A stretch of DNA of 64,000 bases. Origin: Fomes fomentarius. Its lineage: Eukaryota; Basidiomycota; Agaricomycetes; Polyporales; Polyporaceae. The position numbers and the translations under genes were made by a program. Shown one piece after another: positions 1 to 10,989 of the stretch. Each line of letters opens with the position of its first letter. Within the stretch, counting starts at the first letter, position 1. The notes beneath the pieces are model-generated. The model was given only the letters and a program-made list of their open reading frames with translations. It did not search any database and had not been told where the DNA came from. The stretch covers positions 620,001 to 684,000 of the forward strand of contig JABYQN010000005.1 in the NCBI GenBank assembly GCA_022606135.1, in the 5' to 3' direction.

Positions 1-3000
1 GAGTTCGTGGGCCGTGGCTACTGGAGGGCTCAGGTACGGAACGCCACAGCCAGCACGCGGGTCGCGGGGTACTTATGTATCAGGGCAATGGGATGCATCA
101 ATATGTCAATATTGACGTTGACAGCGATGTGATCGAGTCGATCGCCCGCATTTGGGATACTTATGACGATTGTCACTTGACACGATTCAGGTACATAGGC
201 ACATATACCTTGGCATGGTCACGGTACGGATATTGGTTCATGGCTGTGCGTTTTCAAGCTTACAGTTTTTTCGTTAAGCTCAAGCTCAAGGGCTTTCATC
301 CCATCGTACAGCGAATATGTGCGAACGTTTTGGAGGCACGTACAAATTCAAAGTATTCACCGTGCCCTACTCGAAATGCGGTTATAGGGGTAGCGAACAA
401 CTCGGGCGCACAGAGCCACCTAATAGTTCTCGTCTAGCTTGTTCTTCGTTCGAGGTACCTACCCCATCCAGTGGCCGTCCAGTCATCTTTTAGAACTTCG
501 AGCTTACAGGGGAAGGCGCCCACGTCGCCAAAGGCTCGCGTATGTATTAGAGACTCCTGATCACATATTACATGAGCCTCACTCTGCGAATGTTCACGTT
601 CGTTTAGCAAGAGACGTCGGAGATGAGGGCCTTCATGTGATCTTACTGTGACGTTCACGCAAGGGGGTATGTTGAGACCTCAAAACGCGAGTGAGCGAAA
701 GGCAAGAGCTAGATCAACGGGCAGTGGTTAATCACCGTCGAGCATCGAATCCATCCACCCCACACATGGTAGGGCGATGATGTGGATGAGGAGGAATGGT
801 ATTTATGGACCTGAGAATTGTGCTACCCCTCCGTGCCACCCCGCCGCTGCGCACGTCGCGCCCGAGGCCTGATGTGGCTGCAGCCGTGGGTCGATCTGCC
901 ACACGGTCGCTTCCCCGCACCCGTTTGTACCACAGTCGACGGAGAACCCGGCGAGCTGCGATCCCGACAAGCTCAACTTCACAGGGCTCATGTCATACAT
1001 TGGCAGGGGCTTGGGCTCCCGTACGTCCCGTCCCACATACTCAATTCACAGATCGCTGTGATTTGGTAGCTACCATCCAGCTTATTCTCCACTCTTCGTG
1101 GGGCCCTGTGCCTTGTGTCTGTGGCTGACCTATTTAGTTTCGTTCCCTTCAGGTTTTGAACGTGACGTCAAACAAGCTATGACATCATCGCGTGCGGATA
1201 GGGACGGTAGACGTCCGGTGTTCATGCCGGCTACTTTGGCAAACGCAGATCGGACGAAGATGAGTCGAACCACGGGAAAATGCGATGAGCCCATGTCGGT
1301 AGATTTAGACTCGGTACCTACATGTATACCCCTCACACACAAGCCAAGAAAAACGAGGGCAAGCCACCCGCCCCCGAGCATGTTGGGACGCCGTGGCGGC
1401 CGGTATCCCCATGCATCACTATGGAGTCAGTAAACACCACGCACGACAGCATGCCAACGAGGGTCTTTACGTGCCCCTGCGTCTGCCGATCGTGCCCCCA
1501 TCGCTCACTCTCGGTATCACGATACCATACGAACGGCATTTGGCGGAGATGAAAACTGTCAAAGGGGATTACGCTCCGAGATGTGAGTCTGTGGCCTTCA
1601 CCATTGACAGACTCCACCTCGGCATCTCAACGCTAACGGCATGCGCGCGATGTCCTCGAAATCTCCACGGGGTAGACTTTCACGAACGTCAGGTATGTAG
1701 AAAATACGGCGACCCTCAGCGATCAGTATTATGTATAGAAGTCCTCGGAAGCATGTACATGGTCACAATAACGTGAAGCAGATATTGAATGATCTCACCT
1801 GCTCTTCAATCGGGATCCGTTTGTTGCAAGAGATCCTTCCTTTCTAGTCTGCGAAGTGACCAGTGACGAGGATAAGTAATTGTCATTACCAATCGAAGAC
1901 GGAAACTTTCCGACAATCTGTTTGAATAGCCATCGGTATTCGGACCGGCATGGCTCGACTAACAACCTGCATTTGAACCTACTCGCGTACCCTCTGTAGT
2001 GTGAAGTCCTCGCTCGTAGTGTGTCATGGTGAAAGTAGTGGTCGTGGAAGCTTCTGGCCAGGTGCTTTAGTAGATCCGCTGCGCAAGTACTGCGGACACA
2101 GAAAAAGGGGAGCTCTACTCCCATACTGATTGTGGCACTTATGTACTTGCGTGCGTGCAGCGCGATAGTTACCGGCCATCGAATGTGGCGTAATGCAGTC
2201 GGTGGCTACGGGCCTCTTATGGCTGGTAGCTGGAATATTTCTAACGCGATGACGTTGGCAGAGTAAGCTTCGCCGCTGCTGCGATGTGTGCAAAGTCGTT
2301 CGGCAGCCGCGATGGCGGTCCCGGAAGTCGAACGGCGTTCGGAAGTCCGGCGCGCGGTGCCTGCTCGGTCTAATGCCCGCCTTGTCCCCATTCACCGATG
2401 GTCACTCCTATGAGGAACCCCAGAATCCGGGGGGACATCGTCGTCATCCTAAGATAGAAGCGTGTGTGTGAGTTGAGAGGGTTAGATGAGCTTACGGCAA
2501 GGTATGACACGCGCACCGGGTCTACAGTGTATTGATCCAATGTAATGTATTGAACATGGCTCATGAATGGGCATGCGCACTGGTATGCATAACCCTGAAG
2601 CCGTGGTGTCGCACATACGCCTCTCGATGGGCACCTGAAATCAGTAGGGCGTGGATATATCTGAGCACATAGGGGTCGCGTATTCCGAGTGGCGGGCTGT
2701 TGGAGCAGGTAGACCGCAAGCATGCTTCTTGGGTGATTCGCTTGTTACCTAAAGTGAAGGCAGACATCGCGTTCGACCCGGAGCATGGTGACAGCCCCTT
2801 TCGATGACTTGCCAACTTCACCGACAGGACGGTGGACGTCATCCACGAACGTACACCGTTGTCGACCGGCCGGGTTGTGTAATGTCCGGGAATATCGATG
2901 TGGAAACGGGCCCGATGGCGGCACCGCTAACTTGTTGCAAGGCCCATATCTCTGGCTTTCGAAGTTGATCCAGAGCGCAGGGACTTTGAGGCGGTTTCTG

Positions 3001-3282
3001 ATGAGAGCAGACGAGAAGGTGGTCTAGACCGAGCGTTGTCGGTGGTTGGTAGCGAGGCTGATATTATCTCGAGCGTCTCCAAGTGAGGAGCATGCTTAGG
3101 GAGCCCTCCGCGTCCGACAGGGATTGGCCGTGGTGGCACAGGATGACATCATACACAGACCCAGACGCCCATGACCAGTGCCACCGAAAGAAGGCAGACG
3201 GTCTCCTCCTTCGCGTCCCCCTAGCTATATCAAACCGAACGGCCCCACTCCTGTCTTTCTCCGTCCAGCCAGAGTTTCCACA
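1..3282. other. Gene-poor left edge, no convincing gene
   Basis: I see only short, mutually overlapping reading frames here. None has a recognisable domain, a sustained coding bias or a plausible chain of GT..AG exons. Several begin at non-ATG codons. The minus frame at about 803-1036 has a cysteine/glycine-rich stretch that could be an exon of something decayed, but I cannot support it. No tRNA, transposon ends or CRISPR-like repeats were seen. Confidence 0.5.
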
Positions 3283-5675
3283 ATGCCTTTTCACCACCAA
3301 CCACCACCATCGTCTTCGGCCACCGTCCCCCTCGAGCACACCTCCTCGTCCTCGTCCTCGATACCCTCTCTAACCAGCGACGCATCGACCTCCTCAACCT
3401 CCTCCACAGAGTCAGAGGCGCTTGTTCAGCCCCTCCAACGACTATCCCTGGGCGACAGAGCTGATTCACCAAAAGCGACGCACAAGCCTGAAGCCACGTT
3501 CAAACCGTCCATATCCTTGTTTCATACCGACCGTGGGATTGACGACGCCACACTGCGTGAACACGACACGCGGGAGAACAACATGCTAGACAGAGAACCT
3601 CAACAGGACCGGAGAAGCATAGGGAGAGAAGGGGAACTCAGCATGGGCAGAGAAGGTAAGTTTCCCACACCGTGGCTTGGGCGCTCTTCAGTACTCGTTT
3701 TCGTTGGGCACTCCCCTGAGAAAGTCAATTGCGCCCGTATGGGCGTGAGGACAGTGATCACGTCAGGAGGTACCTGTATTCCGACTATGTAGCGTGCCCC
3801 TGGCTGAAGCGCTGGCGGATGACGAACATGCTCAGGGACGGATTATGGAGCTCTGCAATCGCATAATCTACTGCGTGGAACAAGAAATCGGGGAGGAATG
3901 TGCACACTGAGCAGCGGGAGGACGAGCGCGACCGATTACCTTTTGGCTTTGACTTTGAGTTCTTATCATCAGGCCCGTTGCCGATTTACTGTCCGTCGGG
4001 TGACCGGCAGGAGGCCACCGCATCTCGCGACGCATCCCAATCATATTTGCCGACGAGAGTTGTCCATGTTGCACTCATCTGATCTCCGTCACTGATCTAT
4101 TCCCCCTGGTCGCCTTTCGCAGGTCCTCTCCCTTCTTTTCCTCTCCCCTCCTCCTCCCGCCCTCCCCTCCCCCACAGGACATCCTCCTACTCCAAACGAC
4201 ACGCCTCCTTTAACTCTCCCCGAGAGGTGCCTCTGCCATACATGCCAAGTCGCCAGCCTCCATATTCCGCGTCTACCTCTGCTGCTCAGACTCAGGCCGC
4301 CGCTGTCGTGCATGACTCTGAACACCCTCCTCGACTCTCTTGCGTTACCTCCGCCGAATCACGACCAGATACGTCCATATCAGTCTTCGACGACCACGCA
4401 GCAAGCTCGTCTTCGGACAGCAGCCCGTTGATGTCCTCATCCCCATCAACGTCCATCGGAGCTGACTCAAAAGCGGCTCGGGGCTCAATATCTGACTTCA
4501 TGGACTTGACGGAGTCGTCGGCACCCAGTACCAGTGTGCGTTTCCATTCCTCTCGTGCTGTACAACATCCCCGTGCACAGTCTCCGAGGTTACCCCCGTC
4601 GTCATCAACTGCGGTGCCGTTGTTCTCTCGGCCATACTCATCGCCCGACGCGTCAAGACCAATTCTCTCTCCACGCCCGATGCGGCCGCCAGGCGTGCCT
4701 GATCGCGGGTCAACAGCAAGTCTGCCACTACCAGCGGACACACCGTTCCACACCCTGCCTGCGTTCCCTGGGGGAACAATACAGGAGGATCAGGAGATGC
4801 TCTCGGCTGCTCCGACGCGTCCTAGCTCAAGCCGCCCGTCGGCGGGCCCACATCAAGCATCGACGTCATCGATACCGTTATCGTCGTCCTGGCAAACGCG
4901 GCGGTCGCCGTCGCTGGCCTCCGATTTCGAACACGAGGAATTCATGTCGCTCGTCGCAAGTCGGATACTGGACAGAGCCTACTCGTCCGTGGCTCGTGTC
5001 TCCAGCGATGGGTCCCCATCTCTGTCTGATCGGCCTCTTCCGCCTCCGGCGCCTCCGACCGTGCTTACTCCGCCGCCGCCGCCGCTTAGCCAGGAATCGG
5101 GCCCTTCGGCGCCGTACCAGCCGTTCTTGGCCCACGATCCGCCGCCACAGGACTGCTACATCGCCGTGGACACGAAGCCGGCCGAGTATAGGCTCCTCGT
5201 CCGTTTGCCCGGATTCAAAAGGGATGCCATGTAAGTCCACGTTATGGTCACGTGCAATCCCTATATGGCTACGGATACTGATGCTGTGCTTCCTTTGCGC
5301 TGGCTAATCAGTACTGTCTCAACACGCAAGCGGCGCATTCTCCATGTCGTCGCAGACTCGTGGGAGCCTAATGGCGGTGAGTGCTCCGTTCTTCACCGGT
5401 TCGGTAGCAGCGCTAATGGTAACACGTCGTATTTGTATACCGAATTTCATCACCTATTCACCCGGACGTCTCCTTGCCTGAACGTGCGTACCCAATCCGC
5501 TTGATGTGGCCTGCGTCCGGGCTTGTGGCTTGTAGGTCATTTCGAGCAGCGGATCTCTTTTGGGTATGATGCGCAGCTCGCCCAAGTGCGTGCTGAGTTT
5601 GACGGCGAACACCTGCAAGTGATCGTCCCCAGACGAATGGTTCCCATGACGCATCACCCCTCACGAGAATGCTGA
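3283..5675 (+). CDS. Hsp20/alpha-crystallin-domain protein with long disordered N-terminus
   Basis: The C-terminal part reads as a small heat-shock (alpha-crystallin) domain: a YIAVDTKPAEYRLLVRLPGF strand region, then KRRILHVVADSWE, then HFEQRISFGYDAQLAQVRAEF and the closing LQVIVPRR. Such domains act as ATP-independent chaperone modules. I reconstruct four exons: 3283-3655, 4123-5230, 5312-5376 and 5536-5675. Phases match at every junction (G|GT, AT|T, G|GT) and the stop is TGA at 5673-5675. The preceding roughly 400 residues are Ser/Pro/Thr-rich and probably unstructured, with poly-Ser and poly-Pro runs, so the protein is far longer than a classical 15-25 kDa sHSP. The first intron (467 bases) is unusually long for this genome and could hide a further exon. 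The start is the first ATG of a Ser-rich frame; a farther upstream start cannot be excluded. The domain call is firm; the cellular role is inferred. Confidence 0.8.
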
Positions 5676-8199
5676 GCGGGTCGGCGCTCGGTCCTGGCTC
5701 CCTCCTGCTCCCTTCTGCCGAGTCTTCCGATCGCTAGCCCTCCTCCCACGCACAGAGCCTCTCCTCTCGTCCCTGCCATTCTCCCCTTAATCGCAGCAGC
5801 ATTCGGCTCCCAACGTGCGCCCCAGGTGAACGTGCGTGCGCGGACATCGGAGCGAGGGGCTCTCCATGGTAATGGCCGAGGACTCTATCGCAGGAGTCAT
5901 CCAGGACATGGACTCTGGCGGCTCATAACACAGTAAATATCACGTCACAACCCATAGTCCTCTATCATGATCAGTATAACCTGCCGCGCGGTGCGGCCTA
6001 ATGAGTTTCATATTGCACTAACTGCCATGGCTCATCCTGATATCGCATTCTTCCGGACATCGTATCCTCCAGCCACATCACCCCTTGTGCCCGTTCCCAG
6101 CTTCCCCAATCCGCAATGCTTCCTTGGCTTACTCTGCCGCCCCTCCACCCTCATATCGGCCATCGGTGTTCGCCATCATCCGAATCGTGGCCTGCAACTT
6201 TAACCCAACCAGCTCGCGCGTCTTCGGTGATGGTTCGTCACTTCTTCGTATCGTCGCTTCCGGCGCGCCCATCCCATCTCCTTTACACACATCCCTCATG
6301 CATATCACCTTGCACTGTACGTACTTGCATTTGTGCTGTACCACTGTTACCCGAATCTCCCACATGTCCGATGGCGTGCGTTCCTTCTAGCTGCGTCACC
6401 AAGCCATCACGAAGTGCGCCCTACGGTTCAGGAGCACGAATGCCCACAGAGGTCAAGAAGTGTAGCCGCGATGTCCATGGACGGAGATCTCCATCGTCTT
6501 GGCGAGGCGCCACGGGTACACTTGCTGGCCCACGAGGATCTGTCAGTATTTGCAAGAGTCCCGCACCAGTGATATCCGGACCTGTTCGCGTGTTGGTCTA
6601 CAGATAGCGCATAACTGTGGCCGAGAGAACGGAACTCCACTGTGTGGCTTCCAAGGTTGTCATGGGGCCGTTTCCGCCGAGGACCTTCTGCTTCGCAATA
6701 CCCACAGGCCCGTGGCACGAATGCTGTCTGTGGCACGTTTGCATGGGGTTCTCCGATGGAGGCAAGGAGAATACCAGATACATGGACGCGCGGAACGTTT
6801 TACCAGGATCCCGGGTATGAGGCCCCATCATCGGCGGCATGGTACATACGATTCCTAACATCTTTCATCCCTCTCTCGTTACGCCATTTTTATCATTGCA
6901 TATCGCCCCATCGACATCTCTCTCATCCTGCTCCTGCACCGTTACTGCCACATCATCCCCATCTCATCGCTCGCCTCGCCTCGAGCGCACTGCATTCGAT
7001 CCGATCCGTCCACCATTGTATTATATCCCACCACAATGCAGGGTAGCCTGTGTTTAGATTGTCGAGCTGTCGATATTGCTCACTGTTCTTCCATAATGTA
7101 CTACTTTCCCCCCCTCCTCTATCAGGCTCGCCGATATCAATGTGCTTAGGCATGTTACCCCCATGGACGGGTCTGTTCCGATACCTGTATTCCTCGTGTT
7201 CTAATTCACCTTCCATAATCGAACGTCGTTCCCTTGTTGTCTCTCGACTGGTGACCGCTGGCTAGATTGCGGTCACGAGTTGTGCTTCGTACTACTCTAT
7301 GTACTTAACTTATTTATGTCTCGGCGCGTCGCGTGTTCCTGTGCTACGTTCCTGTTCATACTGCCACGAGCATCCATTCGTATTACCAAATTCTTACCTC
7401 TCACCATCTCCTTTAGACTTACGGCTCTGCCTGTGTTTTATGTTATATGTGACGTGCCATCTGTGATGTTGGAGGAGGACGGTCCTAGAAGCCCGCGTGA
7501 CCGTCCAATATGATGGATATCGTATATCGTGGACATCCATCCTTCTCAGCAATTCACGACACCATCGCCGACATAACGTCTCAATCCGTCCACACGAGAT
7601 GCAAATGTCGCGAGGCTGACACTGACAGCTGCATGGCGGCTCATTGATATATACGTAAAGGAGTGGAGTGTATGTTTACGTACCGACATTCCGTCATGAC
7701 GTCACCGCCAACCGCTCTTGGTTTTCCTAGGTTGGCAGCTACCAGGGCTGCCAGGGCTTCGATACTTAGGCGCAGCCCGGACCCTTGGTGGCTGGTGCAG
7801 TACCACTACTACTACAAGCAATGGATGCAGCGCAGCTTCAAAGCTTCACGGAGCACCAATCCGCGTGTTCTGAGCGCCAGCGAGCAACCAATATATATAT
7901 AAGGTTCCTTATAGGGATACTGAGTTGCGAACGAACCCGAAGCTACTGTGAGCCATCCGACAGCGTCGGCCGCGGTAATAGTACGGTTCTGACTATAGTG
8001 AACCCGGTGACGGACCGCTTACAGGACGATATGTATGTCAGTCAAACGTCAGTCTACCGCCCGGGCAGCGCTGGTACCAAGTAAGCGTCCGGATCACATG
8101 GCTCTAAGCTCCGGGCACCCCACAGGACGGTGTGTCTGAGTCGCCGCCTGTGGACCTCGAGGCCGCCAGTCGGTATCAGGTTGAGCCGGCGCCTCCGAC
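5676..8199. other. Gene-poor interval
   Basis: Between the Hsp20-domain gene and AFG1 there are only short reading frames on both strands, with pyrimidine-rich tracts around 6840-7250 and an AT-rich TATATATATA stretch near 7893. No frame carries a domain I recognise. It may hold UTRs, a non-coding RNA or a decayed gene, but the sequence alone does not show one. Confidence 0.5.
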
Positions 8200-10671
8200 T
8201 CAACAGCCCGAGGTCGTGCGGCGCGCGTTGGCGAGAGGAATGGTGCGATCGGAGTCTGCTTTGAGCTTCGACGTCCCCGGGTCGCCTACGGCAGCTCCGA
8301 CAGCCTGAGGCGCATCGCGATTTGTATTACTATCACGTACGGACGTATCGCCACCGGGATGAGCGGCCGATGAGGGAGGAGACGAAGATTGCAGTGGAGC
8401 CCTAGGGGGAGCATAGACAGACGCACCGCGTCCCCACTCACGCGCTCGTCCACCCCAGTCCTCGCGGACGCCCCAGATGTGGTCTGCGCTCAAGCGAGGT
8501 GCCGGAGGACGGTCGGTGGGGAAGGGGCGAGGGAATGTAGAGGTGTGCAGGGACGCCTCTTCGGCAAAGTCGGTAGGATCGAAAGGAGGCGAGGGTGATA
8601 TGTTCGAGCGCGACTGCGATTGGTCTGCCATGTCGAGACTCGGGGCCGCATGCTGGGTGAGTGACGATCCTGGCGTCTCCCACTTGCGTGCGTCTGGAGG
8701 AAGTGGATTCCATTGCTCGTCCCGGGCGTAGCTTGCGCTTGTCATCTCGAGCAGGCGAGATAGGGCGCGTTTGTACGCGAACTGCTCGTCCTTCCCTGCG
8801 ACGACATCCGGATGTGTTAGACTTACAGTCTGCTGGGCGAATATCTGCGGAACACGAACCGGAGAAGATGGACAGTGTGTCGAGGGCTAGCGCCTTGATA
8901 GGGATCCGTTCTTGTGCCATGTTCGGCGCATCGTAGGAAGACACGTTCGGCCGATACACATCCTGCGTCTCACCCACTGCTTCTGCCATCATAACATCGA
9001 CGTCTCCACGAGTATGAGGGTCTGCATCTTCAGACTGCATTGGTGCATCGGGGAAGAACAGGTCTTCTGGGCGAGCTTCTGCGAGACAGACGATACGACA
9101 GCGAGCTTCATAGAGGGCGTCGATCAGAGAGATGAAACGGCGAGCTTGGTTCTTCGTCGATAGCTTGAGGATGGGAATCGATGTGATAATAAAGGTATGA
9201 TATCGCGACGCGAGGGTGATGTAGTCGGCAGAACCGAGCGACTAGTGCCCAAACACTGGTCAGTGCGCGCACATCAACACGGGGTGAACGAAGCGTGAGC
9301 AGACCTCCTCGCAAAGCTGAGAGAACGTGAACTCGCACACCCCATTCGCGGTCCATGGCACGCGGATACTGCGTCCGAAGACGACAACCTCGGCAGGCGG
9401 GGCTTCTGGTATCAGGGTCAGCGACACTCCGCTCCGAGAGCCCGAACTGTGGAAACGCACCCCCGGATACAGTCTGCGAATCGCGCTTGAGAGCTGCGAG
9501 GGTCCTTTCGAATTCGCGCCGTTGTGCGAATACATACCAACTTCGTTCATCGCCGTCGCCTCTTATAGCGCGCCAGTCGCGTTCAGAGCGCATGAGTACT
9601 ACGGGACATCTTGCCTTGAGCGCCTCCACGAAGGGTTCTAGCCGATCGCGCTGGACGCCGTTCTTGTAGAGGTCCTCGGGAACCTTGTTAGAGCTGCCGA
9701 CGACGATCCCGCCCATGCGCCAGAACCATGAGAGCACGTCGGCAAGTAATGTGGCACTGGAGACATCGAGAAGCTGGATCTCGTCGAATACCAGGAGCCA
9801 GTGGCGGAGAATGAGCCGCTGTGCGACGACATAGGCAATGCTGGGCTCGATCGGTCCGCGTGTGAGAGAAAAGGACATGTTGGATTTGCGTTTCCATCGG
9901 ATAGGGAGAGATCCCGACCGCAGAAGCTCTCGCCATTGCTCGCGGACAACCTTATTCCAGGAATGAGCAGGTCTCTCGACGGGCTCTTGCGGACATTGAG
10001 CGGCATGCATGGCTGCCATTCGGCGGCGAGTTTCTTCCCATACGGCCCGATAGATTTCGAGAACGAGTTGGCTGTAGTGTTTTCGTGCCTTGTATGGTGT
10101 CGGGTGCGTCGAGAACCAGAGGTCTATCAAGAAGCTCTTCCCAGACCCAGGCGAGCCAATAATGAGGAGGCCCTGGAGGGGAAAAGGGCAATGTGTCATT
10201 CCGGGTGACTCGCCCAAAATAAAACTGTACCTTTGGTGTGGTTAGCGCTTCGATTTCTTCAGCATGCGTGCGCACACGCACGAGACTCCGGAAGGTGGTC
10301 TCTTGCTCTACGATTGAATTGTCGGCTAACCACCATGGGTTTTCGGAAGATGTAGCGGCGATGGTATGGGTGGGATTGAGATGCCTTGATAGCAGGGCGG
10401 GCGGCGCGTAACCTTCTAGTTCTCTATGAAGTTTTCTAAGCTGGTTCATGTCAGCGGTTCAAGCCGGGGGCCGTTACGGACGCAATGGGGGGTGTACCTG
10501 CATGATAACCCGAACCTGTTCTTCATCTTGCTGTACGCGACCCAGGGCAACAAGGCCATGATAGCGTTCAAGGAGATCAGTCTGAGCAGGAAGATTCGTG
10601 CCGTACCGCCTAGCTGACGTTGCGCATGCTCGCGTAATGATACCCAATGATTTTGAAGAGCAATACGTCAT
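8200..10671 (-). CDS. AFG1: AFG1-like mitochondrial AAA+ ATPase
   Basis: AFG1/LACE1 proteins are inner-membrane AAA+ ATPases involved in turnover of mitochondrially encoded respiratory-chain subunits. Visible features are a basic, Ser-rich N-terminus like a mitochondrial presequence (MTYCSSKSLGIITRACATSA), a Walker A motif GSPGSGKS, a Walker B motif LLVFDEIQLLD, the sensor-like GSSNKVPEDLYKNG, and the family's C-terminal LTLIPEAPP..VFGR..VPW and ADYITLASRYHTFIITSIP blocks. Exon 1 (10671-10498), exon 2 (10440-10231) and the start of exon 3 (10172) join in phase 0. A frame change near 9425-9530 requires another intron, whose ends I could not fix. Intron 9245-9305 and another near 8795-8860 follow. 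The start is the first ATG; the codon further upstream in frame is TTG. The last ~190 residues are an extra Ser/Pro-rich tail beyond the usual AFG1 end. Confidence 0.9.
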
Positions 10672-10989
10672 GGCTGGTACTCCCGCGAGGCGCAAATGGA
10701 TCAGAATTCACTGATTGCTCTGTATTACCACTACAGCGCAGCTAAATTTGGCAGGGACCGTGATAGGAGTGACTCATGGTGGTTAGAGGAATGGTTGCAA
10801 GTGTGCAGTCTGCCAGTCTGACTGGGCAAGTGTTTCCCAGGGCTTGTGGAGAGACGCTCGAGTCCACTGTGGTATCGTCCTTGTTCGTGATGGCAATCGT
10901 CCAATCCAGATAATTACAGAGGGGTAAATATGATGTAAAACCAAATCCAAACGTGTTCATCTGCGCCCGAATACAGGACGGCCTGGTCC
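10672..10989. other. Spacer between SEY1 3' end and AFG1 start
   Basis: Both neighbours run on the minus strand, so these 318 bases hold the SEY1 3' end and the AFG1 promoter/5' UTR. I see no gene in it. Confidence 0.5.

Noticed and set aside
803..1036. Possible secreted Cys/Gly-rich exon on the minus strand
   Set aside because: It begins at a non-ATG codon, has no partner exons, and matches no family I know.
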